From: Halieaceae bacterium
Lineage (GTDB): Bacteria > Pseudomonadota > Gammaproteobacteria > Pseudomonadales > Halieaceae
DNA length: 64,000 nucleotides
Direction: 5' to 3'
Assembly: GCA_026710905.1 (NCBI GenBank)
Contig: JAPOQD010000016.1
Span: 1 to 64,000 of the forward strand
Shown: positions 35,057 to 44,172 of the stretch, in pieces
Layout: each line of letters starts with the position of its first letter
Position numbering within the stretch: the stretch's first letter is position 1
Notes under the pieces: model-generated
Databases searched by the model: none
What the model saw: only the letters and a program-made list of their open reading frames with translations
What the model was told of the DNA's origin: nothing
Translations under genes and position numbers: made by a program

Positions 35057-35096
35057 CTGCGGCAACTCGCACCCCCTGTTCCCGGGAGCAGAGACC

Positions 35097-36083
35097 ATGC
35101 TGACTTATGTGCTAAAACGCGTGCTTTTCATGATTCCCACGCTGATCGCGGTTTCGATCGTGGCTTTTGTGCTGATTCAGCTGCCACCCGGCGACTTTGT
35201 GACAACTCTCGCCGCGCAAATGTCCCAGATGGGCGACACCATCGACCCGACAACACTGGCGATGTTGCGTGAGCAGTACGGGCTCAACGAGCCAGTGTGG
35301 AAGCAATACTTCATCTGGATATCCAATATTCTTTTGCATGGTGATTTTGGTCGTTCATTTGACTGGGGTGTGCCCGTCTCGGAACTGATCTGGGATCGGC
35401 TGGGACTGACACTGGTGTTATCCATGACTGCTCTGATTTTCACCTGGGTGGTCGCCCTGCCTATCGGCATCTACTCTGCGGTCAAAAAGTATTCGGTGGG
35501 CGATTATGTGGCCAGTTTCATGGCTTTTATTGGCCTGGCCATACCCAACTTCCTGCTGGCGCTGATTCTCATGTATCTCTCCTACCGGTTCCTTGGTATC
35601 AGCATTGACGGCCTGTTCTCCCGGGAATACGCCGACGCGCCCTGGAGCTGGGGCAAGGCGCTCGACCTGGGCCAGCACCTCATTGTTCCCGTTATTGTAC
35701 TGGGCACCTCCGGCACCGCCGCGCTGGTGCGCATCATGCGCGCCAACCTGTTGGACGAACTCTACAAACCCTATGTGACCACCGCTCGCGCAAAAGGCCT
35801 GTCGGAGTGGCGACTGATTTTCCGCTATCCGGTGCGGTCGGCCATGAACCCCTTCGTCTCGACCATAGGCTGGACGCTTCCAGAGCTGGTATCCGGGGCC
35901 ACGGTGACCGCCATCGTGCTGAACCTCCCCACTACCGGTCCGCTGTTGCTGAGATCCCTGATCGCACAGGACGTTTACCTGGCGGGGGCGATGATCCTGA
36001 TGCTATCGGTACTCACCATTATCGGCACTTTGATTTCGGATCTATTACTTGCCTGGCTCGATCCCCGTGTCCGCTATCAATAA
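35097..36083 (+). CDS. ABC transporter permease, DppB type
   Basis: The 328-residue inner-membrane protein has an N-terminal helix MLTYVLKRVLFMIPTLIAVS and six helices in all. The binding-protein-dependent permease EAA loop is near residue 225 (KPYVTTARAKGLSEWRLIFR). It pairs with the DppC-type permease 9 bp downstream. Standard length and motifs indicate an intact heterodimeric channel. Confidence 0.9.
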   Translation: MLTYVLKRVLFMIPTLIAVSIVAFVLIQLPPGDFVTTLAAQMSQMGDTIDPTTLAMLREQYGLNEPVWKQYFIWISNILLHGDFGRSFDWGVPVSELIWDRLGLTLVLSMTALIFTWVVALPIGIYSAVKKYSVGDYVASFMAFIGLAIPNFLLALILMYLSYRFLGISIDGLFSREYADAPWSWGKALDLGQHLIVPVIVLGTSGTAALVRIMRANLLDELYKPYVTTARAKGLSEWRLIFRYPVRSAMNPFVSTIGWTLPELVSGATVTAIVLNLPTTGPLLLRSLIAQDVYLAGAMILMLSVLTIIGTLISDLLLAWLDPRVRYQ

Positions 36084-36092
36084 GTAGTAACT

Positions 36093-37244
36093 ATGGGCCA
36101 AGCAACGACAACTGCCCCACATCCCCACGCATCTCCTGATAAAAGCGTTACTGACGGGCGCCTGCAGGGCCTGGAGCGTGCAGGCGCCTGGAGGCTGTTC
36201 TGGTGGAAGTTCAAAAAGCATCGCCTCGCGGTGGGCAGCGGGATCCTGATAATCCTGATATACCTGATATCGATGTTCGCCGAGTTTCTCGCGCCCTATG
36301 CGCCGGGGGACTACGGAGCCCGCTACACCTACGCTCCGCCCCAGGGTCTCCACATCTGGGATGGGGAAAACTTCAGCCTCCATGTCCTCGGCTACGATGT
36401 TGAATTCAACCCCGAAAGTTACGAGCGGGAATTTATTGTAGATCCCGAACAAAAGGTTCCCCTCGGCTTCTTCGTCAAGGGTTCGCCCTATAAGATGTGG
36501 GGCCTGTTTGCATCTGATATTCACTTTCTTGGCCCTCTTGATCCCTCCCAGCCGATGTATCTATTGGGCGCCGACCGCCTGGGCCGGGACATGCTTAGCC
36601 GGATCATTTACGGCACTCGTGTTTCTATGACGGTAGGTCTGGTGGGGGTCAGTCTCAGCCTGTTCCTGGGTGTATTGCTCGGCGGTATTTCCGGCTATTT
36701 CGGTGGCCATATCGACAACGCCATCCAGCGGCTTATCGAGTTTTTGCTGGCGATACCCACCATCCCGCTGTGGATGGGCCTCGCCGCAGCGATCCCACCG
36801 ACGCTGCCACCGCTTCAGGTCTATTTCATGATTACTATCATCCTCTCCCTGGTGGGGTGGACAGGTCTCGCCCGGGTGGTGCGGGGCCGCTTTCTGGCAA
36901 TGCGCAACGAGGATTTCGTTACCGCAGCGCGTCTCGATGGAGCTGGCGAAGTGGGCCTTATCCTGCGACACATGCTGCCGTCATTCTCCAGCCATATTAT
37001 CGCCGCGGTCACCCTGGCCATTCCGGTTATGATCCTCAGCGAAACGGCGCTGTCGTTTCTTGGTATCGGCCTCCGTCCGCCGGTGGTGAGCTGGGGCGTG
37101 CTTTTACAAGAAGCGCAGAACATTCGCTCGGTGGCCACCGCACCCTGGTTACTGACTCCTGGTTTGGCTGTTGTGATCACGGTCCTTGCCCTGAACTTTC
37201 TCGGCGATGGCCTGCGCGACGCCGCTGATCCTTATGCCGACTGA
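36093..37244 (+). CDS. ABC transporter permease, DppC type with periplasmic insert
   Basis: This 383-residue protein is about 80 longer than DppC. The extra length is a periplasmic segment after helix 1, about residues 70-155, containing LGYDVEFNPESYEREF. The conserved LGADRLGRDMLSRIIYGTRV and the EAA loop (EDFVTAARLDGAGEVGLILR) are present. Such inserts occur in oligosaccharide-type members, which agrees with the large binding protein. An ATPase follows after 15 bp. Confidence 0.9.
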   Translation: MGQATTTAPHPHASPDKSVTDGRLQGLERAGAWRLFWWKFKKHRLAVGSGILIILIYLISMFAEFLAPYAPGDYGARYTYAPPQGLHIWDGENFSLHVLGYDVEFNPESYEREFIVDPEQKVPLGFFVKGSPYKMWGLFASDIHFLGPLDPSQPMYLLGADRLGRDMLSRIIYGTRVSMTVGLVGVSLSLFLGVLLGGISGYFGGHIDNAIQRLIEFLLAIPTIPLWMGLAAAIPPTLPPLQVYFMITIILSLVGWTGLARVVRGRFLAMRNEDFVTAARLDGAGEVGLILRHMLPSFSSHIIAAVTLAIPVMILSETALSFLGIGLRPPVVSWGVLLQEAQNIRSVATAPWLLTPGLAVVITVLALNFLGDGLRDAADPYAD

Positions 37245-37259
37245 CCTGGAAACGCTGCA

Positions 37260-39011
37260 ATGACAGAAACAAGTAACGATAATTCCACAGTCCTTTCCGT
37301 AACTGGCCTCTCGGTCGATTTCCCCTTGCAGAGGGGTGTGGTGCATGCGGTGCGCAACGTCAGCTTCGATCTCAAGCGAGGCAGAACTCTCGCCCTTGTT
37401 GGCGAAAGTGGCTCGGGCAAATCAGTCAGCGCCCGCTCGCTGATTCAGTTGGTGGAAAGCCCGGGCCGCATTGTCGCTGGCGAGGTCCGCTTGCTTACCG
37501 GCGACACGCCGGTGGAAATCACCAGGTTGGGCCCCAAGAGTCCGCTGATCCGGGCCATCCGGGGTCGGCGTATCGGGTTGATATTCCAGGAGCCGATGTC
37601 GGCGCTGTCGCCGCTGCATACAATCGGCGACCAGATTGACGAGGCTATCCAGTTACATTTGCACGTGGAAAAAGCGGAGGCGCGCAAGCGTACTATCGAA
37701 CTAATGCGCCAGGTAGAGATTCCTGCGCCGGAACAGATTGTCGACCGCTATTCCTTCGAGTATTCCGGCGGCATGCGCCAGCGGGTCTGTATCGCCATGG
37801 CCCTGGCCTGTGATCCGGAAATCCTGATCGCAGACGAACCCACCACGGCGCTGGATGTCACCACCCAGGCGGAAATCCTCGACCTTATCAAACGCCTTCA
37901 ACAACAGCTTGGAATGGCGGTACTGCTGATCACCCACGACATGGGCATCGTAGCGGAAGTCGCGGAGGAAGTGGCAGTGATGTGCCAGGGTGAGATCGTC
38001 GAGAGCGGGAATGTGGACAATATCTTTCACGCTCCCCAGCACCCCTACACTCAGCGCCTGCTGGGGGCTACCCTCAAGTTGGAGCAGGCTTCCGAGCTGA
38101 GATTGGACACAGCAACCGGGAGCGGGTCGAAACTCATTCTATCAGTACGTAACCTGTGCAAACATTTCGAGCAGGGCGGTGGCTGGTTCAGGAAGAAAAC
38201 CCCTGTAGTGAAAGCCGTTGAAGATGTGAGTTTCGACCTCCATCGGGGCGAGAACCTGGGTATCGTCGGGGAGAGCGGCTCGGGCAAAACGACTGTCGGC
38301 CGCATGATCATGCGTATCCTTGAGCCCACCTCCGGCGCAGTCCGGTACACCGGCGATGACGGAGCGGGTGATAGCGATGTGCTGAAACTCACGAAGAGTG
38401 AGCTGAAACGCTACCACGCCGCAGTGCGGCTTGTATTCCAGGACCCCTTCGCCTCGCTGAATCCCCGCATGACGGTGAAGCAGATCGTCGGTGACCCGCT
38501 GATGATCAACAAAATTTCCCGCGGTCGGCCGTTGCAAGAGCGGGTAGCGGAACTGCTGGAAATGGTGGGGCTTTCGGCCGACATGATGGACCGTTATCCC
38601 CACGCATTTGCGGGCGGGCAGCGGCAGCGTGTCGGCATTGCCCGGGCGTTGGCGCTGGAGCCCCGGGTGATCATTGCCGATGAGGCGACATCTGCTCTCG
38701 ATGTCTCGGTCCGCTCGCAGATTCTCGACCTGTTGCTGGATCTGCAGAAGCGGCTCGACCTGAGTTTTATCTTCATCGCTCACGACATATCCGTCGTGCG
38801 CTATTTTTGCGACCGGGTACTGGTGATGCGCCAGGGCCGGGTAGTAGAGGTCGGTGATGCGGAAACTATCTGTACGGCGCCGGCGGAGCCCTATACACAG
38901 GCGCTGATTTCGGCGGTTCCCAATCCCGACCCGAGAAACAAGCGCATGCTGCATAGAACCCGTTTTAATTCGGTCCTGGCCGGCAAGGCTAGCGCGGCGC
39001 CAATCAACTAA
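37260..39011 (+). CDS. Fused dipeptide/oligosaccharide-type ABC ATPase (DppD-DppF fusion)
   Basis: The 583-residue protein has two complete ATP-binding cassettes. The first has Walker [14 protein letters not shown] near residue 46, signature [10 protein letters not shown] and Walker [13 protein letters not shown]. The second has Walker [14 protein letters not shown] near 340, signature AGGQRQRV and Walker [13 protein letters not shown]. Both carry the OppD/F-type C-terminal segment ([13 protein letters not shown] and [13 protein letters not shown]) that contacts permeases. One fused subunit replaces the usual two, as in GsiA and YejF. It completes the transporter. Confidence 0.9.
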   Translation: MTETSNDNSTVLSVTGLSVDFPLQRGVVHAVRNVSFDLKRGRTLALVGESGSGKSVSARSLIQLVESPGRIVAGEVRLLTGDTPVEITRLGPKSPLIRAIRGRRIGLIFQEPMSALSPLHTIGDQIDEAIQLHLHVEKAEARKRTIELMRQVEIPAPEQIVDRYSFEYSGGMRQRVCIAMALACDPEILIADEPTTALDVTTQAEILDLIKRLQQQLGMAVLLITHDMGIVAEVAEEVAVMCQGEIVESGNVDNIFHAPQHPYTQRLLGATLKLEQASELRLDTATGSGSKLILSVRNLCKHFEQGGGWFRKKTPVVKAVEDVSFDLHRGENLGIVGESGSGKTTVGRMIMRILEPTSGAVRYTGDDGAGDSDVLKLTKSELKRYHAAVRLVFQDPFASLNPRMTVKQIVGDPLMINKISRGRPLQERVAELLEMVGLSADMMDRYPHAFAGGQRQRVGIARALALEPRVIIADEATSALDVSVRSQILDLLLDLQKRLDLSFIFIAHDISVVRYFCDRVLVMRQGRVVEVGDAETICTAPAEPYTQALISAVPNPDPRNKRMLHRTRFNSVLAGKASAAPIN

Positions 39012-39083
39012 CGAGATACAAATTTATCGAAATCATGCGCAGCGAGGCGCAACCAGGTTAACTTAGTGAAAGGAGAAAAGGTT

Positions 39084-39971
39084 ATGAATATCGGTTTTAT
39101 TGGCTTGGGTGTTATGGGTCGGCCCATGGCGCAACATCTTATTGAGGGCGGTCACACTGTCCTGCTGAATCGGGTTAAGGATGTGTCCCAGCATCTGGTA
39201 GAAAAAGGCGGCCAGGCTGTCGCTACCGCCAGGGAGGTCGCCGAGGCTTCCGATATCATTATCTTGATGCTACCCGATACACCTGATGTTGAGGCTATTC
39301 TGTTCGGTTCAGATGGTGTCGCGGAAGGCCTTTCCAGCGGCAAGACCATTGTGGATATGAGCTCTATTTCCCCGGTTGCCACCAAGGAACTTGCCAGCAA
39401 AATTAACCAACTGGGCTGCGGCTATCTGGACGCACCGGTTTCGGGTGGTGAAGGTGGTGCAATTGCCGGCACACTGTCGATTATGGTGGGCGGTGAGCAG
39501 TCCGACTTCGACAAGGTTTTGTCGGTATTTGAACTGATGGGTAAGAACATCACTCTGGTCGGTGGAGTGGGGGATGGCCAGACCGCCAAAGTTGCCAACC
39601 AAATTATTGTGGGCCTGACGATCGGTGCCGTTGCTGAAGGCCTGCTGTTTGCCTCAAGGGCGGGTGCCGATCCGGCGAAAGTACGCGAGGCCCTGATGGG
39701 TGGTTTCGCCTCATCCAAAATTCTGGAAGTTCACGGCGAACGCATGATCAAGCGTACTTTTGATCCGGGTTTTCGAATTTCACTGCACCAGAAGGATCTG
39801 AATAACGCCCTGTCCGCCGGCCGCAGCCTGAACCTGCCGCTGCCGGCGACAGCGCAGTGCCAGGAGCTGTTCAATACCTGTGCCGCGCAGGGCGATGGTG
39901 AACTGGATCACTCTGGATTGGTGAAGGCTCTCGAGACCATGGCGGCACACAAAACCGCCGGAGAGGCGTAG
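39084..39971 (+). CDS. garR: Tartronate semialdehyde reductase-like 3-hydroxyacid dehydrogenase
   Basis: AAAGGAG 9 nt before the ATG fixes the start at 39084, giving 295 residues. The beta-hydroxyacid dehydrogenase family marks are the N-terminal NIGFIGLGVMGRPMAQHL, the DAPVSGGEGGAIAGTLSIMV substrate loop, and the catalytic Lys region GDGQTAKVANQIIV. 2-hydroxy-3-oxopropionate reductase converts tartronate semialdehyde to glycerate, the usual end of glucarate/galactarate and hydroxypyruvate metabolism. That fits uronate catabolism by the neighbouring glycan genes. Its last 111 bp recur at 42833-42943. The symbol rests on family likeness, not on an assay. Confidence 0.8.
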   Translation: MNIGFIGLGVMGRPMAQHLIEGGHTVLLNRVKDVSQHLVEKGGQAVATAREVAEASDIIILMLPDTPDVEAILFGSDGVAEGLSSGKTIVDMSSISPVATKELASKINQLGCGYLDAPVSGGEGGAIAGTLSIMVGGEQSDFDKVLSVFELMGKNITLVGGVGDGQTAKVANQIIVGLTIGAVAEGLLFASRAGADPAKVREALMGGFASSKILEVHGERMIKRTFDPGFRISLHQKDLNNALSAGRSLNLPLPATAQCQELFNTCAAQGDGELDHSGLVKALETMAAHKTAGEA

Positions 39972-39980
39972 TCTGTTCCG

Positions 39981-40054
39981 CGGCTGGCGGCTGGCGGCTG
40001 GCGGCTCGCCGGCCCGCCTCAACCCGACCCGGGAAATTGCAGGTTGAAGCGGGC
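39981..40054. repeat. Heptamer repeat and intergenic hairpin
   Basis: CGGCTGG occurs three times at 39981-40001 and is followed by a variant. After it, GCCCGCCTCAACC (40012-40024) and GGTTGAAGCGGGC (40042-40054) form a 13-bp stem with one mismatch and a 17-base loop. The hairpin lies between convergent genes and could end transcription, though there is no T-run. Confidence 0.45.
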
Positions 40055-40119
40055 GGGTGCGAACATCGCGCAAACTGGAATTCAACAGCCAGAGGCCGTT
40101 TCTATGCCCTATATTGCCG

Positions 40120-41451
40120 TCAGTCCATCTCCCGCATCCCGATAAACGCCACACACAGCCCCGCTGCGAACGCCGGAAGCGCGAAATAGAAAAACAGTGA
40201 CGGCATCGAGAATCCGGCCGCCATCATCACGCCAGCCAGCGAGGGGCTCAATACCGCCCCCGTCCTGCCGAGACCCGCCGCCCAGCCGAGTCCGGTGCCG
40301 CGCACCTGTACCGGGTAGACAATCATCGCCACGTTATACAGGTTTCCGAAGGCGCCGAACATCGCGCTGCCGGTTACCAGCAGCATCAGCCAGATCAGGT
40401 AGAAAGGCATACTGGCAAGCGATTGATGAACGCCGCTGAGTGTTGCCATGCAGATGCCGCCGATGATAAATGCGCCGATAAGGATGCGCTTGAGCGGCCA
40501 CCAGGTGGCGAGCCAGCCGATGAGAATATTGCCGAAAATCGCACCGGCAGGCAGTGCGGTGGTGCCCTGGATCGCCGCCTGCTGGGAGAGCCCAGCCCCG
40601 GTGAGCACCTTGGGCATCCAGCTGCTGATAAAATAAACGGTGAGAAAGGCGAGAAAAAACGCGCTCCACAGCAGCAGTGTGGTCCTGCCCCGGCCGTGAG
40701 TCAGCAGGGATTTTACCGTGGCGGGTTCCCGCTTTCGCGCCTCTGCAACCTGCGGTAATTCCGCCACTGCGCTCTGGCCGACATAGGCCAGCGTGCGGTT
40801 CACCTTTGCCAGCACCCTCTCCCTCCCGCGCTGGATAACGAAGGCTATGGATTCAGGGACGAGGAACTGCACCACTACCGCGGTGGCAATGGTCAATCCT
40901 CCGGTGTACATGAAGATCGCGCGCCAGCCCGCATCGACGATAATCTCCGCGACGATCAAACCGCCGGCAAAGCCGCCGAAGTTCGCCGCGGCGAGCAAAA
41001 CCGCTATCACCAGGGTGCGGTACTTGAGTGGGCTGAATTCCCCTACCAGCGCCGGCAGGGTGGCGATCAGCGCACCGAGGGCGAGCCCCGCGGTTACACG
41101 CCAGACCACCAGTTGCGTCACGGAAGCGCTGTAGGCCACGGCGAGAGTGCCCAGCCCCGCAATCAACAGGGCGGTGCTGACCACAGTTTTGCGGCCGAAC
41201 TTGTCTGAGAGCCCGCCGAGCAACATCGCCCCGAAGGCCATGCCGAACAACCCGGCGCTGAACACAATACCCAACTCGCTCGGCGACACCGCGAGGTCCT
41301 CGCTGATCGCCGGTGCGGTGTAGGAAATAATGACGATATCGAAGCCTTCGATCATGCTGGCGACCATGCAGAGGAAAAGGATCAGCCACTGCATGGGTGA
41401 GATTTTCGTCGGATGCAAAAGGTCGTCCGGCGAGGCGGGCTTGTTGCTCAT
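40120..41451 (-). CDS. MFS transporter of the aromatic acid:H+ symporter type
   Basis: The 443-residue, 12-helix protein has the helix 1 motif MIEGFDIVIISYTAPAIS, which matches the DGxD-type aromatic-acid signature of AAHS transporters, with E in place of the first D. The loop 2-3 motif is GGLSDKFGRKTVV and the loop 8-9 region is LIGWLATWWPLKRI. Substrates of the family are protocatechuate, 4-hydroxybenzoate and related acids. A full protocatechuate operon lies 3 kb away. It reads toward the glycan module and convergently with garR, so either pathway could be served. Confidence 0.8.
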   Translation of the reverse strand: MSNKPASPDDLLHPTKISPMQWLILFLCMVASMIEGFDIVIISYTAPAISEDLAVSPSELGIVFSAGLFGMAFGAMLLGGLSDKFGRKTVVSTALLIAGLGTLAVAYSASVTQLVVWRVTAGLALGALIATLPALVGEFSPLKYRTLVIAVLLAAANFGGFAGGLIVAEIIVDAGWRAIFMYTGGLTIATAVVVQFLVPESIAFVIQRGRERVLAKVNRTLAYVGQSAVAELPQVAEARKREPATVKSLLTHGRGRTTLLLWSAFFLAFLTVYFISSWMPKVLTGAGLSQQAAIQGTTALPAGAIFGNILIGWLATWWPLKRILIGAFIIGGICMATLSGVHQSLASMPFYLIWLMLLVTGSAMFGAFGNLYNVAMIVYPVQVRGTGLGWAAGLGRTGAVLSPSLAGVMMAAGFSMPSLFFYFALPAFAAGLCVAFIGMREMD

Positions 41452-41601
41452 GTGGTCCTCTTGAGTCAGGTTTTAGCTTTTTCCTGGATTTAGGTCGCAT
41501 CTTAGCAAAGCAGACGCCATACCGGGATGGGACGACACAGGTAGCGTTCGAACCCGTTGATTTCATAATTATCAGTGCCCGTGGCGGCGTGCCTACTGGG
41601 G

Positions 41602-41716
41602 GCGACCAGTGCCGAAGGGATGCACAAAGTAATAAAAATCGAATAATCCCCCGAGTAATCGTAGAGCGCGCCGGCGAGCATCGGACCGACACCACCGGCG
41701 GCAGTTTGCAGAACCT
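41602..41716 (-). pseudogene. C-terminal remnant of a second MFS transporter
   Basis: The minus frame reads VLQTAAGGVGPMLAGALYDY followed by SGDYSIFITLCIPSALVA, the penultimate-helix region of an MFS protein. The sequence before it is absent, and the frame runs on to a stop at 41502 without family resemblance. It meets an SDR remnant on the opposite strand at about 41705. Confidence 0.6.
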
Positions 41717-41930
41717 CACTGATGAAGAGCTGGAGTTGATGCTAGGGGTGAACCTGCGCGGCCCACTGTATGTTGCCAGTGAGGCGGCGAAGCGCCTGGG
41801 TGACGGTGGCAGGGTGATCAATATCGGCGAGGCCGGGGAGATAGCCAGCGTAGTCACCTTCCTGGCCTCGCCCGAAGCGAGCTGGGTTTCCGGGGCCCAC
41901 ATACTCGCCAACGGTGCGGCCAATGCTTGA
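41703..41930 (+). pseudogene. SDR remnant with internal deletion
   Basis: The frame carries LTDEELELMLGVNLRGPLYV, the NVRG/NLRG strand of an SDR, then GGRVINIGE. It then jumps to IASVVTFLASPEASWVSGAH, the C-terminal helix and ITG-type motif. The catalytic Ser-Tyr-Lys segment is missing between GRVINI and AGEIASV, so this is an in-frame deletion. The start codon region is also lost. Confidence 0.7.
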
Positions 41931-42005
41931 CTGTATATCGATTTAGGGTAGCGGTTGCTATGATAAAATCGGTCCGAAATCGCCATTACTACTGAAGGTA
42001 GACCT

Positions 42006-42818
42006 TTGCAAGTAACAGACATAAAACCTGACATTGGCACCTGGGTTGAGGCCTCAAAGGAAGTTCTGCTCAGTGGAGGACACGCAACTGAATTACGGGC
42101 GCTGCTAGAGCAGCGGGGAGTACTGGTTTTCCCCGAACTGCATTTCACCAATGAAGAACTGGTGGCCTTCACCCAGACCCTGGGCACACTGGCGCCGGAA
42201 ATACGAGGCGAGATTACCTACAAGATCACCATGGATGAAAAAGAAAATGCCAGGGCGGATTACCTGAAGGGAGCCTTCTACTGGCACATCGACGGCACCA
42301 TGTCGAAGATGCCGATCCTCGCCTCCCTGTTATCGGCCGAGGCGCTGTCAAAAGAGGGCGGGGATACCGGCTTTTGCAATACCTACGCGGCCTATGACCA
42401 CCTGTCCGAAGAACGCAAAGCCGAGTTGGACGGTCTGCGCGTACATCATTCGTTCTGGAATTCGCAGTTGTATCACCAGCCGGAGCCCACATTGGCCAAA
42501 CTGGAGGAGTGGATGTCCCTGGGCAGCAACGAACTACCCCTGGTATGGAAACATGCCTCCGGTCGCAAGTCCCTGGTGCTAGGGAGCACCGCCCAATACG
42601 TTGTGGGTATGGAGCCCCAGGACAGTGCAAAACTGCTCCATGGCTTGCGCGATTGGGCTACCGGCGAACCCTTCCACTATCGCCACAAGTGGTCGCTTGG
42701 TGACCTGGTGATCTGGGACAACACCGGCACCATGCACCGGGCAACGCCTTACACTGCGGACAGTGGCCGGATGATGATACGCACCAAACTGGAAGGCGAG
42801 GAGCCTTTCGCAGCCTGA
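42006..42818 (+). CDS. TauD/TfdA-family Fe(II)/2-oxoglutarate dioxygenase
   Basis: A TTG start with GAAGG upstream gives 270 residues. The metal motif HxD is in GAFYWHIDGTMSKMP at about residue 97. The distal His is in WDNTGTMHRATPYTAD near residue 245, and a 2-oxoglutarate-binding Arg follows (RMMIRTKL). The family hydroxylates taurine, 2,4-D, alpha-ketoglutarate-dependent substrates and some cyclic compounds. The substrate is unknown here. It is immediately followed by the copied garR tail. Confidence 0.8.
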   Translation: MQVTDIKPDIGTWVEASKEVLLSGGHATELRALLEQRGVLVFPELHFTNEELVAFTQTLGTLAPEIRGEITYKITMDEKENARADYLKGAFYWHIDGTMSKMPILASLLSAEALSKEGGDTGFCNTYAAYDHLSEERKAELDGLRVHHSFWNSQLYHQPEPTLAKLEEWMSLGSNELPLVWKHASGRKSLVLGSTAQYVVGMEPQDSAKLLHGLRDWATGEPFHYRHKWSLGDLVIWDNTGTMHRATPYTADSGRMMIRTKLEGEEPFAA

Positions 42819-42832
42819 TCCATGGGCTGCGC

Positions 42833-42943
42833 CAGGAACTGTTCAACACCTGTGCCGCGCAGGGCGATGGTGAACTGGATCACTCCGGATTGGTGAAGGC
42901 CCTCGAGACCATGGCGGCACACAAAACCGCCGGGGAGGAATAG
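42833..42943 (+). pseudogene. Second-copy C-terminus of the garR-like reductase
   Basis: These 111 bp match 39861-39971 at 104 of 111 positions and end at the same stop codon. Five of the differences fall in third codon positions and are silent. Only one amino acid changes (A to E before the stop). No upstream portion of the gene is present, so this is the tail of a separate, formerly selected garR copy. Confidence 0.85.
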
Positions 42944-42998
42944 CAGGGTGTCAGTCCGAGACCGACTGCTTGAGCAATATCATTCTATAGGTTGCAAA

Positions 42999-44150
42999 AT
43001 GCGTTTGACGAAATTTACCCACCTCACAGATTTCGGTAAGGCATGTCTCCTTGCCGCAGTTTTGGGAGAAGTATCCAACTCTGTCCAGGCAAACGATATG
43101 GGCTTCGTAGTCTCCCACATTGAATTCGCTCTCGCCAACGGAGTTGACACGGCCACGGCATGCCCTGATGGCATGAGTCAAAGCTATCAGAACATCGGCG
43201 AGGGCTATATAGACATGCCCAAAATTCAGCAACGACCCAGCGAAAGTAATCGGGAATTTTATGATCGTTTTAGAAAATTGACCGAAAGCAATGGGGTCAG
43301 GAATCTCTGCCAGAACCCCGAACTGGGTGGTCCCAACCCGACATTTCGCACTGTGAGTGGAGATGGAACGCCTGTCTATGGGATTAATATAGACGGGGAT
43401 AACTCGAAGGATTCCGGCGCCTGCTTCCACTCTGATTTCACCGGGGTGAATGGCGAGGCGGGCATAGACAATCAGTTCTATCGCGTATTTGGTTGTGTCA
43501 ATGGGTTCCAACCATCAGGACAGGCAAATGATTTTGCCACCGAGATGCTGACCGGCTCATGGGGAATTCTAATCAAAATTACCGACGTGGAAGACGCCTA
43601 CAACGACGAGTCAGTTGGAGTTGGTATCTACGCCAATGGTGACCCCATAAAGTTAAGTCCCTCCAGAGTACCTCTGCGCTACGCCTCTTATTCTATTCAC
43701 CACGCTCCACGTTTTCATGCAGAAACTACAGGTGAAATCGTCGACGGCGTGCTGACCACAGCGCCTGTAGATGTTCGATTTCCCTGGGTAGTCAATGCAA
43801 TGCACGTGGATCGTTACCTGCGCGACGCGAGGTTGCAAGCTACTATCGGAGAGGACGGTAGGCTCGACGGCTACCTCGCTGGTTATTCCCCGGTAGAGAT
43901 CGTCTACGATGTCAATGTCGGCTTCCGGAACGCAATAGATACCGAGGGAGAACCCAGTCCACAACGACGAATAGTCGGCTCTGCCTTCGGTAAAGCGAAC
44001 GTGATGGGGTACACCTGCGAGGGGGTTTATCACGCACTGTATGCGAACGCCGATGGCCACCCTGATCCAGAGACCGGAAAATGCAATTCCATTTCAACTC
44101 AGTTCCGGATTCAGGCGTTACCCGCATTCGTAATAGATTCAGAACTATAA
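42999..44150 (+). CDS. Secreted protein of unknown family
   Basis: The ATG at 42999 opens a possible signal peptide with AALGEVSNSVQA-type cleavage around residue 31 (DFGKACLLAAVLGEVSNSVQ). An upstream GTG at 42948 would bury it. The mature part of about 350 residues has paired cysteines (TACPDG, LCQNPEL, SGACFHSD, FGCVNG, YTCEGV and GKCNSI), probably disulfide-bonded, and an acidic, strand-rich composition. No catalytic or haem motif (CxxCH is absent) is seen. I do not recognise the family. It stands alone between pseudogenes. Confidence 0.6.
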   Translation: MRLTKFTHLTDFGKACLLAAVLGEVSNSVQANDMGFVVSHIEFALANGVDTATACPDGMSQSYQNIGEGYIDMPKIQQRPSESNREFYDRFRKLTESNGVRNLCQNPELGGPNPTFRTVSGDGTPVYGINIDGDNSKDSGACFHSDFTGVNGEAGIDNQFYRVFGCVNGFQPSGQANDFATEMLTGSWGILIKITDVEDAYNDESVGVGIYANGDPIKLSPSRVPLRYASYSIHHAPRFHAETTGEIVDGVLTTAPVDVRFPWVVNAMHVDRYLRDARLQATIGEDGRLDGYLAGYSPVEIVYDVNVGFRNAIDTEGEPSPQRRIVGSAFGKANVMGYTCEGVYHALYANADGHPDPETGKCNSISTQFRIQALPAFVIDSEL

Positions 44151-44172
44151 TATTACGATCCGGCGGTCGTAG

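Noticed and set aside
35056-35096. Third copy of the MITE-like element
   Set aside because: A stretch of about 30 bp resembles part of the element (CAACTCGCACCCCCTG), but it lacks the second end and any flanking duplication.
40853-42187. A 444-residue minus-strand frame across the MFS and TauD genes
   Set aside because: It overlaps two well-supported genes and mixes several repeats of basic and proline-rich sequence. Only the short 41602-41716 part resembles a real protein and is reported separately.
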